The notes below the pieces were generated by a model that did not search any database, had not been told where the DNA came from, and was given only the letters and a program-made list of their open reading frames with translations. Shown piece after piece: positions 1 through 6,260 of a stretch of DNA of 7,077 nucleotides (its first letter is position 1; the number at the start of each line of letters is the position of its first letter). This DNA is from Pseudomonadota bacterium (GTDB lineage: Bacteria > Pseudomonadota > Alphaproteobacteria > UBA9219 > RGZA01), in contig JACQAB010000238.1 in assembly GCA_016195205.1 (NCBI GenBank), forward strand, positions 1 through 7,077, read 5' to 3'. A program made the position numbers and the translations under genes.

Positions 1-2321
1 CCAACACCGCGCTGGAAGGGCTTTATGCCTCGGGCCCCATGCTGTGCACGCAATGCGAGGCCGAAGGCTTCCGCCGCATCACCCTCTATCCCGACCGGCC
101 CGATGTGATGGCCAAATTCACCACCACCATCGAAGCCGATAAAAAGAAATATCCCGTGCTGCTGTCGAACGGCAATCGCGTGGGACGCGAAGATGCCGGC
201 AACCGCCACCGCGTGAAGTGGGAAGACCCTTTCCCCAAGCCCTGCTATCTGTTCGCGCTAGTGGCCGGCGATCTGGCAAAAATTGAAGACAGCTTCACCA
301 CCGCCAGCAACCGTAAGGTGAAGCTGGAAATTTACTGCGAGCCGGGCAAGGAAAACCAGCTGGGCCACGCCATGATCTCGCTGAAATCCTCAATGAAATG
401 GGATGAAAAGCGCTTTGGCCGCGAATACGACCTCGACCAGTTCATGATCGTCGCTACCGCGTTCTTCAATTCAGGCGCGATGGAAAACAAGGGCCTGAAT
501 ATTTTCAACGCCGCCTGCATTCTGGGCCGGCCGGAAACCGCCACCGACGCCGACCTGCAAAGCATTGAGGCTGTGGTCGCGCATGAATATTTTCATAACT
601 GGAGCGGCGACCGTGTCACCTGCCGCGACTGGTTCCAGCTTTCGCTGAAGGAAGGCTTCACCGTATTCCGCGAGCAGGAATTCTGCCGCGACATGCATTC
701 CGAGGTGACCGAACGCATTGACCAGGTGCGCCTGCTGCGCAACGCACAGTTTTTGGAAGATTCCGGTCCCATGGCGCATCCGGTGCGGCCCGATAGTTAT
801 CTGACCATCGATAATTTCTACACCACTACGGTTTATGAAAAAGGCGCGGAAGTCATCCGCATGATGCAAACCCTGTTCGGCATCGAGGGTTTCCGCAAGG
901 GCAGCGACCTTTATTTCTCGCGGTTCGACGGCCAGGCGGTGACCTGCGATGACTTCGCAAAGGCCATTTTCGAAGCCAATAATGGGCATAGAATCGATCA
1001 GGAACAGTTCAAGCTGTGGTATGCCCAGGCCGGCACGCCGCAGGTGAAGGCCGAAGGAAGCTATGACGAGAAGACGCGTACTTATTCCCTGCGTCTTTCG
1101 CAAAAAACACCCCCCACGCCCCATCAGTCCGAAAAGAAACCCATGGTCATTCCCGTGGCCACGGGTCTGCTGGGCAAAAACGGCAAGGACATTGCCAGCC
1201 GGCTTCTGGTTCTGACAAAAGAAAGCGAAGAATTCACTTTCGAAAATATTTCTGAAAAACCGGTGCCCTCGTTACTGCGGCATTTTTCCGCGCCGGTGAT
1301 CCTTGATTACGGTTATAACGAAGAAGAACTAGCGTTCCTCATGGCGCATGACGGCGATCTTTTCAACCGCTGGGATGCCGCGCAAAAACTGGCCGCCAAG
1401 GAATTGTTGCAACGGGTGGAAGGTCTGCAGAAAAACCAGCCGCCCGATTACTCTTCGCGCCTCATCAAGGCCTTTGGCGCCCTGCTGGCCGACCACACGC
1501 GTGACCCCGATTTTACCGCCCTTTCCCTTATTCTTCCAGGCGAGGCCGAGATCGGCCAAGCCATGCTGCGCGATGGCGAAAAGATTGATGTTGACGGCAT
1601 TCACGCCGCGCGCGAAGACCTACGCCGCGAAATGGCCTGCGCTTTCCGCAAGGAATTTTTGGCCATCTATCACAAAGCCCAGGCCACCGACCCCCTGGCC
1701 ATTGACGGCGCCAGCATGGCGTTGCGGCGGCTGAAGAACACCTGCCTTGCCTATCTTGGCACGCTGGCGGAAGAGGAAACCGACCGCCTCGCCTATGACC
1801 AGATTCAAAAAGCCCGCAACATGACCGACGCCGTGGCCGGGCTTGGCGTGCTGACGCATCGCGAAATTCCTTTGCGCACCGAAGCCTTCAACGCCTTCCT
1901 GGAAAAATGGCGCGGGGAGGATCTGATCGTCGATAAATGGTTCGCGCTGCAGGCCTTGGGCGACCGCGCCATGGTGGTGGAAGAGGTTCAGGCCCTTACC
2001 AAACACCCGGCCTTCTCTTTTGCCAATCCCAACAAGGTGCACGCGCTGGTGGGTAATTTCTGCGCCAATCTGCCCCATTTCCACCGCAAGGATGGCGCCG
2101 GGTATCGTTTCCTGGCCGAAGCGGTACTGACCCTCGACCCGGCCAATCCGCAACTGGCCGGGCGGCGTTTGCAGCCGCTGACGCGCTGGCGCAACTATGG
2201 GGAAGACCGCGCCCAGCTGATGCGCGCCGAACTGGAACGCATTCTGCGCACGACCAATCTTTCCAAAAATACGCTTGAGGTAGCCGAGGCCGCCCTGCAA
2301 ACTGAGGCGAAAGCCGCCTGA
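1..2321 (+). CDS. pepN: Aminopeptidase N (M1 family zinc metallopeptidase), 5'-truncated by window edge
   Basis: Cytosolic zinc exopeptidase that removes N-terminal residues from peptides in the last steps of protein turnover. The frame is open from the first base (first full codon at 3, NTALEGLY...), so the methionine at 39 is internal and the true start lies upstream. The M1 hallmarks are present: GAMEN substrate-binding motif (474-488), zinc motif HEYFH (582-596) with the third zinc ligand Glu (651-653) 18 residues later in LKEG, and the catalytic Tyr of VYEKGAEV (834-836). The spacing of these residues matches E. coli PepN (His297, Glu320, Tyr381) as I recall it, which implies about 100 residues are missing at the N-terminus. 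The visible 772 residues then give a full length near 875, close to E. coli's 870. The remainder fits the Ig-like and helical C-terminal domains (DUF3458 type) of the bacterial PepN class. The frame is intact. It ends 34 bases before the transporter gene, with no clear terminator between. Family assignment is very secure; the promoter is outside the window. Confidence 0.97.
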   Translation, partial: NTALEGLYASGPMLCTQCEAEGFRRITLYPDRPDVMAKFTTTIEADKKKYPVLLSNGNRVGREDAGNRHRVKWEDPFPKPCYLFALVAGDLAKIEDSFTTASNRKVKLEIYCEPGKENQLGHAMISLKSSMKWDEKRFGREYDLDQFMIVATAFFNSGAMENKGLNIFNAACILGRPETATDADLQSIEAVVAHEYFHNWSGDRVTCRDWFQLSLKEGFTVFREQEFCRDMHSEVTERIDQVRLLRNAQFLEDSGPMAHPVRPDSYLTIDNFYTTTVYEKGAEVIRMMQTLFGIEGFRKGSDLYFSRFDGQAVTCDDFAKAIFEANNGHRIDQEQFKLWYAQAGTPQVKAEGSYDEKTRTYSLRLSQKTPPTPHQSEKKPMVIPVATGLLGKNGKDIASRLLVLTKESEEFTFENISEKPVPSLLRHFSAPVILDYGYNEEELAFLMAHDGDLFNRWDAAQKLAAKELLQRVEGLQKNQPPDYSSRLIKAFGALLADHTRDPDFTALSLILPGEAEIGQAMLRDGEKIDVDGIHAAREDLRREMACAFRKEFLAIYHKAQATDPLAIDGASMALRRLKNTCLAYLGTLAEEETDRLAYDQIQKARNMTDAVAGLGVLTHREIPLRTEAFNAFLEKWRGEDLIVDKWFALQALGDRAMVVEEVQALTKHPAFSFANPNKVHALVGNFCANLPHFHRKDGAGYRFLAEAVLTLDPANPQLAGRRLQPLTRWRNYGEDRAQLMRAELERILRTTNLSKNTLEVAEAALQTEAKAA

Positions 2322-2355
2322 ATCGCAGGTACCACCGAAAAGAAGGATTATTTTT

Positions 2356-3252
2356 ATGCCGCGCCGTTTCTTGCCGCACAGCGACAAGCACCGTGGCATT
2401 CTGTGCATTCTGATTGCCACGCTTTCCTTTTCGGTGATGACGGCCTTCTCCAAACACATGGTGGCCGATTACTCCGTCGCTCAAACCACTTTCTTCCGCT
2501 ATTTCTTCGGGCTGTTTCCCGTTCTTCCGCTCATCGCTTTGCAGGGTGGGCTAAAGGTTTTTCCGACGAGACACTTCCGCGGCCATTTCTGGCGCGCCGC
2601 CACCGGAACCCTTTGCCAGTTTCTGTATGTGTATGCCGCTAGCCGGCTGCCTTTGGCGGAATCCATTTCGCTGGCCTATACCAACCCTATTTTTATCACC
2701 CTGCTTTCGGCCTTTTTGCTGAAAGAGCCTATCGGGCCGGGGTTATGGATGGCCGTCCTGGCAGGGTTTTCCGGCGTATTGCTGATTGCCGAGCCCCACG
2801 GCATGTCGATCAATCCCGGCGCCCTGGCCGGGGTGGCCGGCGCCATGTGCCAGGCGGTGGGAACCCTTGGCATCTACCAGCTTTCACGCAAAGACGGCTC
2901 TCTTTCCACCCTGGCCTGGTTCAGCATTCTGGCCCCCTTGCTCAGCCTGCCTTTTGCCCTGATGGACTGGAAAATGCCTACACCTTCCGACTGGATATTG
3001 TTCGCGTTGCTGGGATGCGCGGGATTCTGCGGACAATTTTTCATGACGACCGCCTATAAGTTCGGCACGCCGTCTTTTCTTGGCCCGTTCAACTATATCT
3101 CCATCCTGTGGGCAGTGTTGATTGGCTTCGTGGTATGGGGCGATATACCCAGCCTGCATGCCTGGCTGGGCACGGGGATTATTGTGCTGGCCGGCTTCTA
3201 TATCGTGCACCGTGAGCGGCTGCTGAAAAGACAGCCCATGGCCCAGCCCTGA
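2356..3252 (+). CDS. EamA/DMT-family inner-membrane transporter, substrate unknown
   Basis: A 298-residue integral membrane protein of the drug/metabolite transporter superfamily, built as two EamA repeats of five helices. Hydrophobic segments lie at about residues 14-34, 43-62, 78-97, 99-122, 129-146, 154-175, 184-203, 212-231, 241-262 and 268-285. The family signature is visible at the end of helix 4 (AESISLAYTNPIF then LLKEP), and the basic C-terminal tail (HRERLLKRQ) is consistent with a cytoplasmic end. Length is normal for ten-helix members, which export or import amino acids, metabolites, riboflavin or S-adenosylmethionine; nothing in the sequence identifies the substrate. The ATG at 2356 follows an AAGAAGGA Shine-Dalgarno site (2339-2346) with about nine bases of spacing. 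It is probably the second gene of a pepN transcript. No functional link to the flagellar genes downstream is apparent. Confidence 0.9.
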   Translation: MPRRFLPHSDKHRGILCILIATLSFSVMTAFSKHMVADYSVAQTTFFRYFFGLFPVLPLIALQGGLKVFPTRHFRGHFWRAATGTLCQFLYVYAASRLPLAESISLAYTNPIFITLLSAFLLKEPIGPGLWMAVLAGFSGVLLIAEPHGMSINPGALAGVAGAMCQAVGTLGIYQLSRKDGSLSTLAWFSILAPLLSLPFALMDWKMPTPSDWILFALLGCAGFCGQFFMTTAYKFGTPSFLGPFNYISILWAVLIGFVVWGDIPSLHAWLGTGIIVLAGFYIVHRERLLKRQPMAQP

Positions 3253-3263
3253 AAAAATGACTC

Positions 3264-3278
3264 TGGCAATTTCTGCCA
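3264..3278. other. Short inverted repeat after the transporter gene (possible weak 3'-end hairpin)
   Basis: TGGCA and TGCCA flank a five-base loop, beginning 12 bases after the transporter stop codon. The stem has only five base pairs and no T-run follows on the + strand. It could stabilise the 3' end of the pepN-transporter mRNA, but I would not call it an intrinsic terminator. On the - strand a run of six T lies a few bases beyond the hairpin, but no - strand gene is seen that would need it. Confidence 0.3.
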
Positions 3279-3326
3279 TGAAGACGTGGTTTTCCAGGCA
3301 CATCCTCACCTTAAGCATTTGTAGAT

Positions 3327-3344
3327 CAAGCCTTTAAGGGCTTG
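3327..3344. promoter_or_regulatory. 18-base palindrome abutting the flgE -24 element (candidate operator or transcript-end hairpin)
   Basis: CAAGCCTTTAAGGGCTTG is self-complementary except for one T-G position, and its right arm ends in the first two bases of the -24 element TGGCAC. As DNA it could be a dimeric regulator site. As RNA it could form the end of read-through transcript from the transporter gene, though an uninterrupted T-run does not follow. The left part also resembles an IHF site (ATCAA, four bases, TTA at 3325-3336). No known operator consensus is recognised, so the role is inferred from position only. Confidence 0.4.
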
Positions 3345-3358
3345 GCACAAGTTTTGCT
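3343..3358 (+). promoter_or_regulatory. Sigma-54 (RpoN) type -24/-12 promoter for flgE-flgK-flgL
   Basis: The sequence TGGCACAAGTTTTGCT fits the RpoN consensus TGGCAC-N5-TTGCW exactly, including the diagnostic GG (3344-3345) and GC (3356-3357) with ten bases between them. From the usual spacing, transcription should start at about 3369, giving a leader of about 41 bases before the flgE ATG. Sigma-54 control of hook genes is established in Caulobacter and other polar flagellates, where an enhancer-binding activator such as FlbD or FlrC/FleR is required. Which activator acts here, and its binding site, cannot be told from this sequence. Confidence 0.85.
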
Positions 3359-3396
3359 CTCCTTTTCGGAAGAGTTTTTGCGTCTTGGTTCCGACC

Positions 3397-3403
3397 GAAG
3401 GAG
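3397..3403 (+). promoter_or_regulatory. Shine-Dalgarno site that fixes the flgE start
   Basis: GAAGGAG lies six bases before the ATG at 3410, a standard spacing. An in-frame TTG at 3404 directly abuts this site and so cannot be the start it serves; the ATG also gives the usual hook-protein N-terminus MSLF. Confidence 0.85.
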
Positions 3404-3409
3404 TTGATC

Positions 3410-4780
3410 ATGTCCCTTTTCGCCGCTTTGACCGTCGCCGTGGGTGGTTTGAACGCCCAATCAAACGCGATCGGCAACGTTTCCGATAATATTTCCAACG
3501 CCCAAACCGTCGGCTTCAAGCGCATCGACACCAACTTCCAGTCCCTGGTTACGCAATCGAACCTGCAATTGAACGATCCCGGCGGTGTGCGCGCCACGCC
3601 TTTGTATGAAAACGGGTTGCAGGGCAACCTGGTGCAATCGCAGGTTTCCACCTCATTGGCCATCAGCGGCGCCGGCTTTTTCGACGTGCGCCAGCCGATC
3701 GTGAACGCCGACAGCACCACGACGTTCTCCAGCGAAGATTTCTATACCCGCCAGGGCGATTTTGCCTTGGACAAGAACGGCTTGCTGGTGAACAGCTCGG
3801 GCTACGCGCTTACAGGTTATTCAATTAGCAACGCGGGTGTGGTCGATACTTCCCAGGTCGCGCCCATTCAGATCTCCGCCCTCCTCGACAATCCCGTGGC
3901 AACCAGCAAATTGACTTACGCCGCCAATCTTCCGGCAGGCGCCGCCGCCAGCACGGTTGAGCCTGAATCCACCGTGCAGGTGTTTGACGCGCTGGGCACC
4001 AAGCACACCATGCATCTGCAATGGACCAAAGGCACTGCTCTGGAAACCAACACCTGGTATCTGGATGTGACGCCCGATGATGGCACAGCCACGGCCGATT
4101 TCGACGATTACGGCGGCACGACGGTTAACGCGGGCGATCCTGTAAGCACTCAACGCCTGAAATTCGTGTTCGGCGACGGCACCGGCGGCACGGTAGCGGG
4201 CACCATCGCCACTATCACCGACGGCGTAGGCACACTGTACACCATCCCCGCCGACGCCGCCCCGAACCATTTCGCCACCGCCAGCTTCCCGGTAACCTTC
4301 GCCGGCGCCGGTTCGCAAACCATCACGCTGGACTTCGGAAAATACGGCGTGGCCCAGGGCGTGACGCAGTTCGACGCCACCAGCCTGTCGGTGACCAGCT
4401 TAGAGCAGAACGGCATCCCGCGCGGTTCGTTCCAGGACCTCAGCATCGACAACAACGGCTTCATCCACCTGAACTACGACAACGGCAGTTCGCGCACGCT
4501 GTATCAGATCCCGCTGGTGCAGTTTAACAGCCCGAACAGCCTGCAGCGTATCTCGGGCGGCGCATTCCAGCGCACCGAGCAAAGCGGCACCCCACGCTTG
4601 GGCGCCCCGGGCACCGTGGGCGCGGGAAAAATTGCCGGGAACACCCTGGAAGGCTCGAACGTGGATATCGCCGACGAGTTCACCAAAATGATCCAGGCGC
4701 AGCGCATTTATTCCGCCAACGCCCGTACCATTACCACCGCCGACCAGATGCTGCAGGACGTGATTAACATCATCCGTTAA
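3410..4780 (+). CDS. flgE: Flagellar hook protein FlgE
   Basis: Structural subunit of the flagellar hook, the curved tube that couples rod to filament; it is exported through the flagellar type III system and polymerises outside the cell under the FlgD cap. From the ATG the product has 456 residues. Residues 1-40 carry the rod/hook N-terminal helix and signature (GLNAQSNAIGNV, then SDNISNAQTVGFKR). Residues about 85-340 form the surface domains of the FlaE/FlgE type. Residues 340-456 hold the conserved end: a dNGFIHLNYDNG segment, QIPLVQF, TLEGSNVDIADEFTKMI and the terminal coiled helix ending in VINIIR. It is about 50 residues longer than Salmonella FlgE (403), with much of the excess apparently in a Gly/Thr/Ala-rich stretch near residues 223-292. 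No cysteine is present. It is the first gene after a sigma-54 promoter and lies 44 bases before flgK. The terminal motifs distinguish it from FlgF and FlgG, which are much shorter. Confidence 0.95.
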   Translation: MSLFAALTVAVGGLNAQSNAIGNVSDNISNAQTVGFKRIDTNFQSLVTQSNLQLNDPGGVRATPLYENGLQGNLVQSQVSTSLAISGAGFFDVRQPIVNADSTTTFSSEDFYTRQGDFALDKNGLLVNSSGYALTGYSISNAGVVDTSQVAPIQISALLDNPVATSKLTYAANLPAGAAASTVEPESTVQVFDALGTKHTMHLQWTKGTALETNTWYLDVTPDDGTATADFDDYGGTTVNAGDPVSTQRLKFVFGDGTGGTVAGTIATITDGVGTLYTIPADAAPNHFATASFPVTFAGAGSQTITLDFGKYGVAQGVTQFDATSLSVTSLEQNGIPRGSFQDLSIDNNGFIHLNYDNGSSRTLYQIPLVQFNSPNSLQRISGGAFQRTEQSGTPRLGAPGTVGAGKIAGNTLEGSNVDIADEFTKMIQAQRIYSANARTITTADQMLQDVINIIR

Positions 4781-4824
4781 TTCACCGAAGCGGATAAATG
4801 GCCGGACGCAATTAAGGAAACAGC

Positions 4825-6204
4825 ATGTCGTTGCTTGGCGCCATTGGCAATTCCCTTTCCAGCATGAACGCACTTCAGGCGAACATGCAGGTTATTTCGG
4901 GAAATATCAGTAACGCCCAAAATCCGGATTTCACCAAAAAGACCATCAATCTTACTTCGGATGTGATCTCGGGCGGCGTGGTGGTGAGCGGTTATTCCCG
5001 CGCCACCAACGACAGCCTGACGCATCTTCTACAGCAATCGCTGGGCGACAGCGGGTTGCGTTCCACGCAGAAGGATTACCTGCAGCAGATTCAAAATCTG
5101 CTGGGGTCCAGCCAGGACAGCCCAGTGCTGACCAATGCGTTCAACGATTTCGCCGCCGCCTGGCGGGCGCTTTCGGCGGCACCGGAAGACGTCACCCAGC
5201 AACAAGATGTGCTTTTCAAGGCCCAGGCCCTGGCGCGCGAGGTGAACCGCCTGTCGGTCGGCCTCGCCCAAATCACCACCAACCTGAAAAGCGCCACCAG
5301 CGATGCCGTGGACGAGTTGAACACGTCGCTGGACAACGTCAACCGGCTGAACCAGCAGATCGTGGCGGCCCAAAGCAACGGCCAACAGGCGACCGTGAAC
5401 AACCTTCTCGATCAGCGCGACGCCGAAGTGCAGAAGATTTCGGCGCTGGTGAATATCCGGATTTTCCCGCGCGCACAGAATACCATTGGCATCTACACCC
5501 CGGGCGGCGTCTCGCTGCTGGATACGGTGCCCAACACTTTCACTTGGGATGGCAGTACCATCACCATGGATCCTGGAAGTTCGAACGTTACCAATGTTCT
5601 GACCGGCGGAAAAATTGAAGCCCTGATCGGCATGCTGGATCAGGGTAGTTCCGCGGCCACCCTGAATGATCCCGGAAAAGCTTCCGTATATAAAGCGCAG
5701 CAGCAGTTGAACACCCTGGTCGATCTGTTCACCAACGCCGCCGGCACCTTCGCCATAGCCTACGACAGCGCCGCCACCGGCGCTGGCGAGCAGGCCAATG
5801 CTTTTTTCACCGGCACGACGGCCAACGACTTTGCCCTTAACAGCAATTTAGCCGACGGCAGCAAAACACTGAAACAGGCTGCGGCATCGCCGGTGGCTAC
5901 GGATATGGACGTCAACACGCGTACCATCACCACCTCGGGCCTCTCGATCAGCAACGCTACCTACAGCGATTACACCGATGCGATCATCAGCCGGCAGAAC
6001 CAGAACACTAAAACCATCAGCGACCAGGCGAAGATTTATCAGACGCAGGCCGACGATTACCAGCAGCGCCTGCAAAGCTCGGTCGGGGTGAACATCGACG
6101 AACAAATGGCCTTGCTGACCCAGTTGCAGAACAATTACGCGGCCACCGCCCACGTTATCAGCACCATTCAACAGATGTTCCAAATTCTTGAGCAGGTGAT
6201 CTAG
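4825..6204 (+). CDS. flgK: Flagellar hook-associated protein 1 FlgK (short form)
   Basis: First junction protein between hook and filament, exported by the flagellar type III system and added once the hook is complete. The 459-residue product starts at an ATG eight bases or less after AAGGAA (4814-4819). Residues 1-45 match the FlgK N-terminal helix (LSSMNALQANMQVISGNISN), and residues 195-206 give LLDQRDAEVQKI, a conserved FlgK segment. GGKIEALIGMLDQ (261-273) matches another. GVNIDEQMALLTQLQNNYAA (421-440) with the tail to residue 459 is the typical FlgK C-terminus. E. coli FlgK has 547 residues; the shortfall lies mainly between FFTG (327-330) and GVNIDEQ (421), the region holding the outer D3 domain and linker. 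The usual T-P-G-Y-x-R type turn after the N-terminal helix reads NPDFTKK here. No cysteine is present. It is co-directional with flgE and flgL and probably co-transcribed. Order after flgE and before flgL supports the name. Confidence 0.93.
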   Translation: MSLLGAIGNSLSSMNALQANMQVISGNISNAQNPDFTKKTINLTSDVISGGVVVSGYSRATNDSLTHLLQQSLGDSGLRSTQKDYLQQIQNLLGSSQDSPVLTNAFNDFAAAWRALSAAPEDVTQQQDVLFKAQALAREVNRLSVGLAQITTNLKSATSDAVDELNTSLDNVNRLNQQIVAAQSNGQQATVNNLLDQRDAEVQKISALVNIRIFPRAQNTIGIYTPGGVSLLDTVPNTFTWDGSTITMDPGSSNVTNVLTGGKIEALIGMLDQGSSAATLNDPGKASVYKAQQQLNTLVDLFTNAAGTFAIAYDSAATGAGEQANAFFTGTTANDFALNSNLADGSKTLKQAAASPVATDMDVNTRTITTSGLSISNATYSDYTDAIISRQNQNTKTISDQAKIYQTQADDYQQRLQSSVGVNIDEQMALLTQLQNNYAATAHVISTIQQMFQILEQVI

Positions 6205-6208
6205 GAGA
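6203..6208 (+). promoter_or_regulatory. flgL Shine-Dalgarno site overlapping the flgK stop codon
   Basis: AGGAGA shares its first two bases with the flgK TAG stop (6202-6204) and lies seven bases before the flgL ATG at 6216. A second purine tract, AAAGG (6211-6215), touches the ATG and is too close to act. The arrangement suggests translation of flgL by ribosomes finishing flgK, keeping the two junction proteins in step. Confidence 0.7.
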
Positions 6209-6215
6209 TTAAAGG

Positions 6216-6260
6216 ATGACCCAAACCATTAGCAGCCTGGGGTTAATGACCCAAAGCATT
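6216..6260 (+). repeat. Short direct repeat at the flgL start (15 bases, 14 identical)
   Basis: ATGACCCAAACCATT (6216-6230) recurs as ATGACCCAAAGCATT (6246-6260), exactly ten codons later in the same frame, encoding MTQTI and MTQSI. Both copies begin with a potential start codon. It is probably a small local duplication or coincidence within the N-terminal helix. Confidence 0.6.

Noticed and set aside
39..41. ATG at 39 as the start of a 760-residue aminopeptidase.
   Set aside because: The frame is open upstream to the window edge and the residues before it (NTALEGLY) are conserved PepN sequence, so it is an internal methionine.
1620..2459. Long open frame on the - strand (279 codons) across the end of pepN and the start of the transporter gene, with shorter ones elsewhere opposite the flagellar genes.
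   Set aside because: They lie antisense to well-supported genes, resemble no family I recognise, and are expected where GC-rich third positions remove stop codons in opposite frames.
3384..3400. Small hairpin CTTGGT / ACC-G-AAG around a TCCG loop in the flgE leader.
   Set aside because: It is short, interrupted by a bulged G and has no conserved partner visible; it competes with the longer pairing of 3359-3369 and is likely incidental.
3404..3406. TTG at 3404 as the flgE start.
   Set aside because: It directly abuts the Shine-Dalgarno site, while the ATG at 3410 has proper spacing and gives the standard N-terminus.
4790..4797. GCGGATAA between flgE and flgK, one base off the sigma-28 flagellar -10 element GCCGATAA.
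   Set aside because: The sequence at the required -35 distance (4771-4778) matches only three of eight consensus bases and lies at the end of the flgE coding region; a single -10-like octamer is not enough to call a promoter.
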